Shown here piece by piece: positions 26,365-35,333 of a DNA stretch of 64,000 nt. Below the pieces are notes generated by a model. That model did not search any database. It had not been told where the DNA came from and saw nothing but the letters and a program-made list of their open reading frames with translations. Source of the DNA: Gemmatimonadota bacterium (lineage in GTDB: Bacteria > Gemmatimonadota > Gemmatimonadetes > Longimicrobiales > Gaopeijiaceae); assembly GCA_007121555.1 (NCBI GenBank), contig SKKH01000044.1, positions 33,479-97,478 of the forward strand, read 5' to 3'. Each line of letters starts with the position of its first letter. Position 1 is the stretch's first letter. The position numbers and the translations under genes were made by a program.

Positions 26365-26528
26365 CGAAGCTGGAAGAAACCATCTTGGAACGCCAGATGT
26401 TTACCTTGCGATCCCCGCCGGCGGCGGCTGGAAGCTCCTCAGCGCTCAGGAAATACACCGTCCCACACACCCTGACAGTGAGACCCCTGCCTGCGCCACC
26501 GGTTCCGTTGTGCCCGCCTGCAGTGGAA

Positions 26529-27329
26529 TCAGGTCGTGGTGAGGAATCGCAGGCCCTTCTCCTGCCCGGGAAGGCTCCCCTCCAGCATCTGGCGGAGCCG
26601 ATCCAGTGCAACTCCCACCTCCATTCGTCCCCCCTGGGCGACAGAGATCCGCGACGTCTCCTCGCTGACCACGATGACGAAGGCGTCGGACTCCTCCGAG
26701 AGCCCCAGCGCCGCCCGGTGACGGGTGCCCATGGACTTGTCCTGCAACGGGGTCTGGGTGAGGGGAAGGATGGCGCCCGCGGCCTTGATCACATCGCCCA
26801 CGATGATGACGGCACCATCGTGGAGCGGGGAATGCGGAGTGAAGATGGTCGTGAGCATGTCGGAGGATACCCGGGCCTCGACAGGACTCCCGGTGGATGC
26901 GAACTCATCGAGCCCCATTTCGTTCTCCAGGGCAATGATGGCTCCGGTTCCGGCCCGAGAGAGCTGTTCCACCGCATCGACGATCTCGTCCACCAGAACC
27001 CGGCTCTCCATGCGGGCGAACATTCGAAGCATTCGGCTCTGCCCGAGCCGCGCCAGCGCGGCCCGGAGTTCAGGCTGGAACACGACCAGCGCTGCGATGG
27101 CGCCGTACTGAAACAGCGTTTCGAGAAGGGTGCGGATCAGGGAGAAATCCAGGAGCCGGGCCATGACGTAGACGCCTCCCAGGAGGCCGACCCCCAGGAT
27201 CATCTGCATGGCCCGCGTACGCTGCAACAGGAGGAGGATCCGGTACGTCAGGACGGCGACCACGAGGATCTCGATGAGATCGGTCCACCCCGGCCACAGA
27301 AACCGGAACTGCTCCCAGATTGCGCTCAC
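26529..27329 (-). CDS. cdaA: Diadenylate cyclase CdaA
   Basis: 266 residues, GTG start with GAGG nine bases upstream. Three N-terminal hydrophobic helices (LIEILVVAVLTYRILLLL, LGVGLLGGVYVMARLL, YGAIAALVVF) anchor the DAC domain. The catalytic motifs are intact: DGA (residues 171-173) and GTRHRAA (201-207). Makes c-di-AMP from two ATP at the membrane. It is the last gene of the ugpQ-tilS-hpt-ftsH-folP-cdaA run, 28 bases after folP. The regulator CdaR/YbbR that often follows cdaA is not present downstream. Confidence 0.93.
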   Translation of the reverse strand: MSAIWEQFRFLWPGWTDLIEILVVAVLTYRILLLLQRTRAMQMILGVGLLGGVYVMARLLDFSLIRTLLETLFQYGAIAALVVFQPELRAALARLGQSRMLRMFARMESRVLVDEIVDAVEQLSRAGTGAIIALENEMGLDEFASTGSPVEARVSSDMLTTIFTPHSPLHDGAVIIVGDVIKAAGAILPLTQTPLQDKSMGTRHRAALGLSEESDAFVIVVSEETSRISVAQGGRMEVGVALDRLRQMLEGSLPGQEKGLRFLTTT

Positions 27330-27357
27330 TCGGCAGACCTCTTGGCTGGACGCGCCG

Positions 27358-28287
27358 TCACCCCTCTACCTCCCATTTCTCAACCCCTCCGGCAAGGGCG
27401 GGGTCCGTCTCGTCCGCAGAACCTGGCGCAGGAAACCCGTCCACCACCGCTCGAACCACCGCGAGGGCTTCCACGGTCTCCCGAACATCGTGGACCCGGA
27501 AAATCCTCGCTCCCCGCTCCCACGCCAGAGCGCAACTCACGGCCGAGGCGGTGACACGCTCCTGGACGGGAAGGTCGAGAAGGGCTCCGAGGAAACTCTT
27601 CCTGGAGGTGCCAACCAGAAGGGGGAGCCCGAGGGACTTCAGCTCTCCGAGCCGATTGAGGAGCTCGAAGGACTGGGCCGGCGTCTTGGCGAACCCGATT
27701 CCGGGGTCCACGACCAGCGCCTCGCGATCCACACCTTCCTCCAACGCCCGGTCGACCGACTGGGCCAGTTCAGCGAGGAGGTCTTCCACCAGGTCCCGGT
27801 AGGAGGTATGCGCACCCATGTCGGCGGGCGTGCCCCGCATGTGCATGAGAACGAGGCCAGCTCCACTCCGGGCCACCACCGAAGCCATGGCCGGGTCGTG
27901 TCGCAGACCCGAGACGTCGTTCACCACGACGGCGCCGGCGTCCAGGGCTTGCCGGGCCACCTCGGCCTTCCTGGTATCGATGGAGAGGGGTACCGGGAGT
28001 TCGCGAGCCAGGAGCTCCACGACCGGAAGGATCCGTCGGAGTTCCTCGTCGGCAGGCACGGCTTTGGCTCCTGGCCGGGTGGACTCACCTCCCACATCCA
28101 GGATCCTCGCGCCGGCTTCCACCATGGATCCGGCCCTCCGAAGAGCGGCCGTGGGGGTCGCCAGCTCCCCACCGTCGGAGAAGGAGTCGGGGGTGATGTT
28201 CAGCACACCCATCACCAAGGGCGGGTCCAGGGAAATCGAGCCTCGAGGCGTGCGCCAGTGGAGGGGTGTCGCCGGAACCGTCGTCAT
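27358..28287 (-). CDS. folP: Dihydropteroate synthase
   Basis: 309 residues. Folate biosynthesis: joins p-aminobenzoate to 6-hydroxymethyl-dihydropterin pyrophosphate. Signatures present: VMGVLNITPDSFSDGG, ILDVGGESTRPGA, VVVNDVSGLRHDP, VDPGIGFAKT, VGTSRKSFLG and the C-terminal RVHDV. Start overlaps the ftsH stop by four bases (ATGA). The ftsH-folP arrangement is common. Somewhat longer C-terminal tail than usual. Confidence 0.95.
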   Translation of the reverse strand: MTTVPATPLHWRTPRGSISLDPPLVMGVLNITPDSFSDGGELATPTAALRRAGSMVEAGARILDVGGESTRPGAKAVPADEELRRILPVVELLARELPVPLSIDTRKAEVARQALDAGAVVVNDVSGLRHDPAMASVVARSGAGLVLMHMRGTPADMGAHTSYRDLVEDLLAELAQSVDRALEEGVDREALVVDPGIGFAKTPAQSFELLNRLGELKSLGLPLLVGTSRKSFLGALLDLPVQERVTASAVSCALAWERGARIFRVHDVRETVEALAVVRAVVDGFPAPGSADETDPALAGGVEKWEVEG

Positions 28288-30413
28288 CCCCGGGAGGCAT
28301 CCGGGTCCGGATCTCTCCTGGCCCTGCGGGCGGTCGGACTCGGGAGAGACGCGGACTCGTCCTCCTCGACCTCCGGGGTGGAATCTTCGTCCGCGGCGCC
28401 AACTGCCGTGCCGGGACCCTCGGCCTCCCCACCCGCAGTCTCCCGGATCTCCTTCTTTCCGTCGTCACCTGCTTCCGAGAGACTCGGGTCCGGGCTCGCT
28501 CCGGGCTCGGCGGACGTCAACGGAGGCTCTCGCTCAATCTGCGGCAGGGGCTCGCCGTCGCTCAGGAGATCGATCTCATCCCGGTTCAGGGTCTCCCGCT
28601 CGAGGAGGGCCTGGGCGATCACTTCGAGCAGCTCCCGCTCCCGCTCCAGAACTTCCCGGGCCCGCTCATGGGCTTCGTCCAGAATTCGCTTCACCTCCTG
28701 GTCCACGAGCTGGGCCGTGTGCTCCGAGATGTCCCGCTTCTGGGTCATCTCCCGGCCCAGGAAGACCTGGTGGTCCGAATCTCCGATGGCCATGAGACCC
28801 ACGGCGTCGGACATCCCGAACCGGGTGACCATCCGTCTCGCCATCTGGGTGGCCCGCTCGATGTCGTTGCCCGCCCCGGTGGTCACCTTGTCAGGCCCGA
28901 AGATCATCTCCTCGGCGACCCGTCCTCCATAGAGCATGCAGAGCTGCCCTTCGAGCCAGTCCTTGGTGTAGGAATGGCGATCCTCCTCCGGAAGCGATGC
29001 GGTGATCCCCAGGGCCCGGCCCCGGGGCACGATGGTGACCTTGTGGATCGGGTCCAGTCCCGGCACCCTCAGTCCGATGACCGCATGGCCGGCCTCATGA
29101 TAGGCGGTGAGCTTTCGCTCGTTTTCCGTAAGGACGAGGCTGCGTCGTTCCGTGCCCAGCATGATCTTGTCCTTCGCACCCTCGAAGTCCGCCATGCTGA
29201 CCGTCTCGGCATCGCGACGGGCGGCCAAAAGGGCCGCCTCATTGCAGATGTTCGCCAGGTCGGCCCCGGACAGGCCGGGGGTTCCCTTGGCGATGACCTG
29301 GAGATCCACATCGCCGGCCAGGGGAAGCTTTCGGGCGTGGACCCTGAGGATCATCTCGCGGCCCTTCACGTCCGGAGCATCCACCACCACCTGTCGATCG
29401 AATCGACCCGGACGGAGAAGGGCGGGGTCCAGCACATCGACCCGGTTCGTGGCCGCCAGGAGAATCACCCCTTCGTTGGCCTCGAATCCGTCCATCTCCA
29501 CGAGGAGCTGGTTCAGGGTCTGTTCCCGCTCGTCGTGGCCTCCACCCAGACCCGCTCCACGGTGGCGTCCCACGGCGTCGATCTCATCGATGAAGATGAT
29601 GCAGGGAGCGTGGGATTTCCCCTGTTCGAAGAGATCGCGAACACGCGAGGCCCCGACACCGACGAACATTTCCACGAAGTCGGATCCGGACATCTGGAAG
29701 AAGGGTCGCCCGGCTTCACCCGCCACCGCCTTGGCCAGAAGGGTCTTTCCGGTCCCGGGAGGACCGACCAGAAGCACTCCCTTGGGGAGGCGCCCGCCCA
29801 AGCGGCCGAACCTCTTGGGATCCTTCAGAAATTCGATGATCTCCTCCAGTTCGTGCTTGGCCTCGTCGGCGCCAGCCACGTCGTCGAAGGTGACCTTCGG
29901 AGTATCCGGCGAAATGAGCTTCGCCTTCGAGCGGCCGAACTGAAAGGCCTTGTTGCCTCCTCCCTGCATGGTACGGATGATCCAGAACCAGAAGAGGATG
30001 AGGATGATCCAGGGAAGGGCCGTGATCAGGAAAGTCCACCAGGGGGTCTGTTCCGGCTCACCGGTGAGAATGACCCCCCGTTCCTCCAGCTCCTCGATGA
30101 GGCCATCGCTGATGGGGCCCAGGAGGTGGGTCTCGAACTCGGAATACTCCTGCCCGTCACGCTCCAGGGGACGACGGAATTCCCCCTCCATGGTCACCCC
30201 TTCGATCACCTTCACCGAATGGATGTTGTCTTCCGCGAGCTGGGTCCGGAATTCCGAGAACGAGAATTCGTACTGCGGATCCTCCTCTCCTCTCAGAAAG
30301 TTGAACAGAAGAAGGGGAAGGAGGACGAGGAGCATCCAGAAGGACGCCGCCCTTGATAGGCGGGACCATCCCGGCGTTCCCTTGTCCTGTCGCTTCGAAT
30401 CGCGATCAGCCAT
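28284..30413 (-). CDS. ftsH: ATP-dependent zinc metalloprotease FtsH
   Basis: 709 residues. Two membrane helices ([16 protein letters not shown] near 27-42; [19 protein letters not shown] near 128-146) enclose a periplasmic domain; the AAA+ module has Walker A GPPGTGKT (about 217), Walker [11 protein letters not shown] and the SRH region [19 protein letters not shown]; the protease site is HEAGHAVIG (about 437) with the downstream zinc aspartate region. Degrades membrane and short-lived soluble proteins. The last about 80 residues are acidic and low complexity. Part of tilS-hpt-ftsH-folP, 41 bases after hpt. Confidence 0.97.
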   Translation of the reverse strand: MADRDSKRQDKGTPGWSRLSRAASFWMLLVLLPLLLFNFLRGEEDPQYEFSFSEFRTQLAEDNIHSVKVIEGVTMEGEFRRPLERDGQEYSEFETHLLGPISDGLIEELEERGVILTGEPEQTPWWTFLITALPWIILILFWFWIIRTMQGGGNKAFQFGRSKAKLISPDTPKVTFDDVAGADEAKHELEEIIEFLKDPKRFGRLGGRLPKGVLLVGPPGTGKTLLAKAVAGEAGRPFFQMSGSDFVEMFVGVGASRVRDLFEQGKSHAPCIIFIDEIDAVGRHRGAGLGGGHDEREQTLNQLLVEMDGFEANEGVILLAATNRVDVLDPALLRPGRFDRQVVVDAPDVKGREMILRVHARKLPLAGDVDLQVIAKGTPGLSGADLANICNEAALLAARRDAETVSMADFEGAKDKIMLGTERRSLVLTENERKLTAYHEAGHAVIGLRVPGLDPIHKVTIVPRGRALGITASLPEEDRHSYTKDWLEGQLCMLYGGRVAEEMIFGPDKVTTGAGNDIERATQMARRMVTRFGMSDAVGLMAIGDSDHQVFLGREMTQKRDISEHTAQLVDQEVKRILDEAHERAREVLERERELLEVIAQALLERETLNRDEIDLLSDGEPLPQIEREPPLTSAEPGASPDPSLSEAGDDGKKEIRETAGGEAEGPGTAVGAADEDSTPEVEEDESASLPSPTARRARRDPDPDASRG

Positions 30414-30454
30414 CGGATGATACTCGCTTCGTGGGGGGCAGCAGGCCCGGGCCC

Positions 30455-31009
30455 TCAGATACTCGCGATGAAGGGAAGGTGCCGGAGATCTCCTGCGTCA
30501 TCCAGACCATACCCCACAAGGAACTCGGCGGGCGCATCGAAGCCCACCCAACGGATCTCGGGATCCTCCTTCACCACTCTCTTGTGAAGGAGCGCGCAGA
30601 CCTCGAGGCTGGCCGGGTCCCGACCCTTCAGGAGCGGAATCACCCGCTCGAGAGTGTTGCCGCTGTCGATGATGTCCTCCACCAGAAGCACGTGGCGCCC
30701 TTCGATGGGAGTCTCCGGGTCGTAGACGAGTTCGACGGTGCCCGAAGAGACCCGTCCATCGCCGTAGCTCGACGCCACCAGGAAGTCCACCTCGAGGGGA
30801 AGTTGGATCGCTCGCACCAGATCGGCCAGGAATATAAAGGACCCCTTGAGCAGACCCAACACCAGGAGGGATCCGTCACCGGGATAGTGGTCCGTGATCT
30901 CCCGACCCATCTCTTTGACCCGCTCCGCGATCTGTTCGCTGGAATATACCACCCGGCGCAGATCCCTCCCTCCGGCCTTTCGGACTGCGTCTCGAACGGT
31001 CGTCTCCAT
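30455..31009 (-). CDS. hpt: Hypoxanthine phosphoribosyltransferase
   Basis: 184 residues from ATG 31009. The PRPP-binding loop HVLLVEDIIDSGNTL and the flexible loop region SSYGDGRVSSG are clear; the C-terminal FLVGYGLDDAGDLRHLPFI is typical of purine salvage enzymes. Converts hypoxanthine/guanine to IMP/GMP. The start overlaps the tilS stop by one base (TGATG) and GAGAAGG lies just upstream, so tilS and hpt are coupled, as in many bacteria. Confidence 0.95.
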   Translation of the reverse strand: METTVRDAVRKAGGRDLRRVVYSSEQIAERVKEMGREITDHYPGDGSLLVLGLLKGSFIFLADLVRAIQLPLEVDFLVASSYGDGRVSSGTVELVYDPETPIEGRHVLLVEDIIDSGNTLERVIPLLKGRDPASLEVCALLHKRVVKEDPEIRWVGFDAPAEFLVGYGLDDAGDLRHLPFIASI

Positions 31010-32547
31010 CAATTCACCTTCTCTCCAACCTGTAGAGTGAGACGCGAACCCTCCACCTCTCGATCCCCGAGGGGTTCTCCCCGAAACCATCCCGGAATCC
31101 AGAGCACGGTGCCGGAGTCATCCACGATCAGGACCAGTTCCGAACGTAGATGCGCAGGGATGCGCAGATCCCCGAAGATCTTTTTCAGCTTCCGGCTGCC
31201 CACTCGGGTTCGAGCCCGATCTCCGGGTTTCCACCGTCGAAGGGTGAGGGGAAGCCTGATCCGATTGAGGGGGAAGGACGCCTCGTGCACCCCTTGCTGG
31301 AGCCCATGTCGATCCGGGCCCTGAGCCGATTCCGGCGTCCCCACTCCTCCTTGGAGGACGGGCCTTCCTGGAAGGGCCGGCCCGCCTCGAAGGACCGGCG
31401 TCCCCAGGTCCCGAGGACGACTCGTGACCCTCCACCTGACCTGAATCTCCCGCCCGGCGATCCGGGCGCTTCCCACCCCCGATGTGGGAGGGACGTCGAG
31501 GGTCAGGGTTCGATCCGGGGACTCTTCCTCGATGCCCCGATCCGATCTGCCCGACCCCCATTCCACCTCGATGGAGTCGAAACTCCTTCGGAGGATCCTG
31601 CCCCCGGCCAGCTCCAGGCGGGCTCCACTGCGGGCAGTCCTGATAAACTCCAGGGTCGCACTGGTTCCTGCCTCGCTGAGTGGTGCGCCCGTAGAAGCGA
31701 GCACCTGACGGAGAAGCAGCCCCTGCACCTCGGGGGCCCGTGCGAGGAAACCGTCGCGCCGGAAGGAAACGAACTCGGGCCTCCGGTCTTCAATCATCTC
31801 GTTCAGATGAGGCTCGAGAAGCAGGGCGAGCCCCACCTGAGTTCGTCGGGAATTCCGGCCAAGCCTCAGGAGGCTCTCCCTGGCGCCGGGGTGAACCTGG
31901 AGCAGGCGAGGGAGAAGGTCATGTCGCAGGCGGTTCCGGGCCGGGGCCAGGCTCTGGTTCGTGGGGTCGTTGCGACCCCTCAGGCCCCGGGGCGCTGCGT
32001 ACGCCTCCAGAGCCTTACGAGGCTCGTCGAGGAGTGGACGAAGCACCCCTGGCGCCCTCCGATGGCGCATGCCCCCCAGTCCATGGATCCCCGTCCCGCG
32101 GAGGACCCGAAAGAGGATCGTTTCCACCTGATCATCGGCGTGGTGGGCGGTAACCAGCGCCGAAGCCCCCACCTCGACCCGAATCCGATGGAGGAACTCG
32201 TAGCGCAATCGTCGAGCCTCGGCTTCGCTGGCGGGAGCCACGGGGGCTCGAGCGGTCCTCAAAGGAACTCCCCAGGCTCCGGCCAGCCCCGCCACCCACC
32301 GTGCGTCACCCTCGCTCCCCGACCGCATTCCATGGTCAAAATGGGCTGCTGTGAGCTTGAACCTCATCTCCGGGAGGGAGAAGCGCAGGAGGTGCAGGAG
32401 CACTGTGGAATCCAGGCCCCCGGAGAGCGCCACCACAAGGGGGGATCCGGGGGGAGGCCAATCCCCTTCCCTCCACCGGGTGGCCAGCCGGTCCGAAAGC
32501 GCCTCCGAACCAGATTCAGGGGAGCCTCCTCCTTCGACGACGTTCAC
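31009..32547 (-). CDS. tilS: tRNA(Ile)-lysidine synthase
   Basis: 512 residues from the GTG at 32547, which overlaps the ugpQ stop (GTGA). PP-loop VALSGGLDSTVLLHLL (SGGLDS about residues 42-47), FDHGMR, TAHHADDQVETILFR, GMRHRR and the conserved NPTNQSLAPARNRLRH-type block (DPTNQSLAPARNRLRHDLLP) identify TilS. C-terminal substrate-binding domain present (LRRWKPGDRARTRVGSRKLK). It changes C34 of the CAT-anticodon tRNA-Ile to lysidine so it reads AUA. A longer upstream frame to 32760 lies over ugpQ and is rejected. Confidence 0.92.
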   Translation of the reverse strand: MNVVEGGGSPESGSEALSDRLATRWREGDWPPPGSPLVVALSGGLDSTVLLHLLRFSLPEMRFKLTAAHFDHGMRSGSEGDARWVAGLAGAWGVPLRTARAPVAPASEAEARRLRYEFLHRIRVEVGASALVTAHHADDQVETILFRVLRGTGIHGLGGMRHRRAPGVLRPLLDEPRKALEAYAAPRGLRGRNDPTNQSLAPARNRLRHDLLPRLLQVHPGARESLLRLGRNSRRTQVGLALLLEPHLNEMIEDRRPEFVSFRRDGFLARAPEVQGLLLRQVLASTGAPLSEAGTSATLEFIRTARSGARLELAGGRILRRSFDSIEVEWGSGRSDRGIEEESPDRTLTLDVPPTSGVGSARIAGREIQVRWRVTSRPRDLGTPVLRGGPALPGRPVLQGGVGTPESAQGPDRHGLQQGVHEASFPLNRIRLPLTLRRWKPGDRARTRVGSRKLKKIFGDLRIPAHLRSELVLIVDDSGTVLWIPGWFRGEPLGDREVEGSRLTLQVGEKVN

Positions 32548-33371
32548 GTTTCGGCGAGCCCGGGAGGGAGAGCCCGCCCGGTCCCCTCGTGGAGAACCCT
32601 CGCCAGAAGATCCGGGCGATCCGTCTGGATCCCGTCGGCGCCCCATTCCACGAGGGTGCTCATGATCTCCGGATCGTCGACCGTCCACACGTGGACGGGG
32701 AGATTCCGTCGATGAGCTTCCCGGATCAGGTCGGGAGTCGTGACCTGACGTCCTTCCCATCGCCAGGGGATCTGCAGCGCGTCGGTCCAGGGGGTGTACG
32801 GCCCCCCACCGGGGAGCCGGTGGGAGAAATAGAAGAGACGGATCTGTCGGCGGGAGGCCGAGACCGGCCCCTCGTATCCGAGCCGGTCGGCCCGACCCGA
32901 CTCCTCGGCCGAGGCCAGGAGAACGCGGTCCCGCGCGCCTCTCTCACGCACCATCCGGACCAGAAGAGGAGCGGCCTCCGGGTCCTTGGCGTCCACGTTG
33001 AGTCGGGTATGGGGAAATCGCTCCAGGACCTCTGAGAAGAGCGGAATGCGAACTCCACGGCCCAGGAACGAAGTCCGGCCCTCGAGGTCCAGGAACCTGG
33101 CTCCCGCGTCGAGGTCTCGGAGCCTGCCGGTCGAAAACTCCCGGACCGGACCCGAGCCGCTTGTGGTTCGATCCACCGTGGAATCGTGGATGACGACCAG
33201 CTCCCGGTCCCGCGTGAGACGGACATCCATCTCCAGGACATCGGCACCCCAGAGCTCCACGGCTGATTCGAAAGCCTCCAGAGTGTTCTCGGGAGCCAGG
33301 GCCGCTCCACCTCGATGCGCAAAGAGAAGGGGAGCCCCCGCCATGTACGGGTGGCCCGGCCGAGGCTTCAT
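32544..33371 (-). CDS. ugpQ: Glycerophosphodiester phosphodiesterase
   Basis: 275 residues. GDPD signatures: LLFAHRGGAALAPENTLEAF (catalytic His19), VLEMDVRLTRDRELVVIHD with the metal-binding Glu/Asp and second catalytic His, and C-terminal VHVWTVDDPE ... GADGIQTDRPDLL. No signal peptide, so probably cytoplasmic. Hydrolyses glycerophosphodiesters to glycerol-3-phosphate and alcohol. Overlaps the upstream hypothetical gene by four bases and tilS downstream by four bases. Confidence 0.92.
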   Translation of the reverse strand: MKPRPGHPYMAGAPLLFAHRGGAALAPENTLEAFESAVELWGADVLEMDVRLTRDRELVVIHDSTVDRTTSGSGPVREFSTGRLRDLDAGARFLDLEGRTSFLGRGVRIPLFSEVLERFPHTRLNVDAKDPEAAPLLVRMVRERGARDRVLLASAEESGRADRLGYEGPVSASRRQIRLFYFSHRLPGGGPYTPWTDALQIPWRWEGRQVTTPDLIREAHRRNLPVHVWTVDDPEIMSTLVEWGADGIQTDRPDLLARVLHEGTGRALPPGLAET

Positions 33372-33910
33372 CGCCGCTCGGCGCCTTCCCCCCCGGCTCC
33401 GGCGGACTTGGCGGGGACCTCGGGCCCCACATCCTCCGGTGAGACACCGTGATACGTCAGGAGCACCTGATCCAGGAGTTCAGAGGTCATGCGGAGCGCC
33501 TGTTCCTCCTCATCCCCTTCCTCCTCCACCTGACCCTCCAGCTCGAGGACTCGTTCGGCCAGGAAGCGCAGAAAGTCCTCTACGACCTGGGGGCGAGGCG
33601 CCGGGCCCACGGGGGAGTCGTCGGGGACCTCGGTCAGGAGAAGCCCACGGACGAAGGCCAGGACTCCAGGGAAGGTGAGTTCAGTGAGAGGTCCTCCCTC
33701 CAGTTCCTCCTCGCCCGTGACGTTCTCCCACTCCAAATCGTTCCAGTAGAGTTCCTCTGCTTCTTCGAGCAGGTAGCTCCTGCGCTCTGCAGTCAGGGGG
33801 GAACGGTCGGAAGCGGGGGTCTTGAGTGCCCTTCCCACCGTCTTTCTGAGGGAGCGGCGGCGGGCCTCGATGAGGTCCTCGGGAGTTCTCGTATCGTCAG
33901 TGCTGGCCAT
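33368..33910 (-). CDS. Hypothetical acidic protein
   Basis: 180 residues from ATG 33910 (MASTDDTRTPEDLIEARR); there is no strong ribosome site and an upstream extension to 33958 is possible. Mostly helical and acidic, with TAERRSYLLEEAEELYWNDLEW, a central TFPGVLAFVRGLLLTE segment and an EEEGDEEE run. No family recognised. First gene of the ugpQ-tilS-hpt-ftsH-folP-cdaA run and overlaps ugpQ by four bases, so it is real and probably co-translated. The central part suggests a small helical domain that could be a protein-interaction module, but this is inference. Confidence 0.7.
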   Translation of the reverse strand: MASTDDTRTPEDLIEARRRSLRKTVGRALKTPASDRSPLTAERRSYLLEEAEELYWNDLEWENVTGEEELEGGPLTELTFPGVLAFVRGLLLTEVPDDSPVGPAPRPQVVEDFLRFLAERVLELEGQVEEEGDEEEQALRMTSELLDQVLLTYHGVSPEDVGPEVPAKSAGAGGEGAERR

Positions 33911-34206
33911 GAAAACGCGGGATCGCTGGATTGAGGGTCTGTGGGTCGGACGACCCAAGCGACCGATGTCGGGAGGTCAGGAAGAGCCCTCCGGTTTCGG
34001 TCCCGTTCGAATGGGGAAGATACCCCGCACCCGCCCCGGGGCAAGGAAGCCACCCTGGGGCCGCAGCCCGACCCGTCCCCTCAGCTGGCTGTGCCCATTC
34101 CGGGAATACCGATACATTTTCCGTCCATTCAAGGTCCGGGACCGTCCGGGCCACCCCCTGTGTCAGGGGATGGCCGAATCCGGTTCCGACAACCAGAGCG
34201 GCCACC
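33911..34206. other. Divergent intergenic region
   Basis: About 296 bases between the minus-strand hypothetical gene and the plus-strand membrane metalloprotease-like gene. The plus-strand frame is open across it (from 33931) but composition and the absence of family features suggest it is untranslated. It must hold the promoters for both directions; I found no consensus-like pair. Confidence 0.4.
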
Positions 34207-35274
34207 GTGTCGAATGAATCGAGTTGGACCAGGGGGGTCCAGGAGCGGAACCGGAGCCGGTCGTGGCTCCTCCGACTTCCCATCCTCATCTGGTTGGCCC
34301 TCGAAGTTCGAACGTACCTGCGGGATCCCTACCACGCCCCTCTCTGGGACGGCATGAACCTGGCTTTCCACGAGATCGGGCACGTGGTCTTCCTGCCCTT
34401 TCCCGAATTCCTCACGGTGCTGGGCGGGACTCTCCTGCAGATCCTCATTCCGCTTGTGGCGGGATGGATCCTGATCCGGCAGAAGGACGATTTCGGCGGG
34501 GCGGTGGCCCTCTTCTGGCTCGGGACCAACCTCATGGGCATTGCCGTCTATGTGGGGGATGCCCGGAGCCAGGCGCTCCCTCTGGTCTCACCCTTCCCCG
34601 GCGAGATCGTGCACGACTGGAACTACATCTTGGGTACCCTGGGGCTTCTTGAATCCGACGCAAGGATCGCCAGGCTCGTCCGAACCCTGGGATATACCTC
34701 GCTGCTGACAAGCGTCCTGGTCGGAGGATGGATGCTCCTCGTCATGGGCACCGATCCGGTGCGGCGTCGGAACCGGACTCGTAGACGAGACCCAGGCCAC
34801 GGGTGGGCGCGTGCCGGAACGCGTGCTGACGCTCGGGACGCGGCCGTGAAAGCGAAAGGCTCACGGACCTCCCAGACCCGGGTGGGGCAGAGTCCGGACA
34901 CGCCCGCGGAGAGAAGAGCTCCCCCTGCCTCGCCGGAGCAGAAGGGGAGATCCACACCCCATCTTCCCCCCTCCCTGGCCGAGGAGGACCGGAGCTTCGC
35001 CCGATGGTGGGCGCAACAGACGGGCTCTGTTGAACGCCCGTCGCCTTCGGCAACTCCATCGGACGAGGAGACGGAGTTTCCCCTCCTCCCCGACGATCTG
35101 GTGCGTCGTTCCCTCCGGGAGATCCCAGAAACGCCTGACGAGACCTCGGCCGACGAGAACGAGAGCACACCCGCCCGGAGCGCGTCCATTGAGCTTCTCG
35201 AAGAGAGAGCCCGGAGGGGGGAATTGAGCCCCACCGAGCTGCGCTTCCTCCACTGGCTCCGCAGACAGCGCTAG
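34207..35274 (+). CDS. Membrane protein with HExxH metalloprotease motif
   Basis: GTG at 34207 gives 355 residues; the exact start is uncertain (no clear ribosome site). First helix LLRLPILIWLALEV, then NLAFHEIGHVVFLPFPEF with HEIGH at residues 55-59 inside a hydrophobic stretch, followed by helices TVLGGTLLQILIPLVAGWIL, GGAVALFWLGTNLMGIAVYV and SLLTSVLVGGWMLLVMG. An intramembrane-type HExxH recalls site-2/M50-like proteases, but no NPDG-type second motif is obvious. The last 150 residues are hydrophilic, proline- and acid-rich, probably disordered and cytoplasmic, ending in a short helix (SPTELRFLHWLRRQR). Function unknown. Convergent with the matrixin-like gene. Confidence 0.65.
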   Translation: MSNESSWTRGVQERNRSRSWLLRLPILIWLALEVRTYLRDPYHAPLWDGMNLAFHEIGHVVFLPFPEFLTVLGGTLLQILIPLVAGWILIRQKDDFGGAVALFWLGTNLMGIAVYVGDARSQALPLVSPFPGEIVHDWNYILGTLGLLESDARIARLVRTLGYTSLLTSVLVGGWMLLVMGTDPVRRRNRTRRRDPGHGWARAGTRADARDAAVKAKGSRTSQTRVGQSPDTPAERRAPPASPEQKGRSTPHLPPSLAEEDRSFARWWAQQTGSVERPSPSATPSDEETEFPLLPDDLVRRSLREIPETPDETSADENESTPARSASIELLEERARRGELSPTELRFLHWLRRQR

Positions 35275-35292
35275 AAGGCCGTTGAAGAAGGG
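35273..35292 (+). repeat. Partial copy of dispersed hairpin-repeat arm
   Basis: AGAAGGCCGTTGAAGAAGGG, starting at the last bases of the plus-strand stop codon; differs by one base from 63792-63811. The matching right arm (as at 63862-63878) is not found here, so the copy is incomplete. Confidence 0.5.
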
Positions 35293-35333
35293 GGGGCGCG
35301 GCGGCACGGAGTCCCCCAGGGCGTTGGGCTGGA

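Noticed and set aside
28266..30356. 696-codon plus-strand open frame
   Set aside because: Antisense to ftsH, whose motifs are complete; the predicted protein has no recognisable features.
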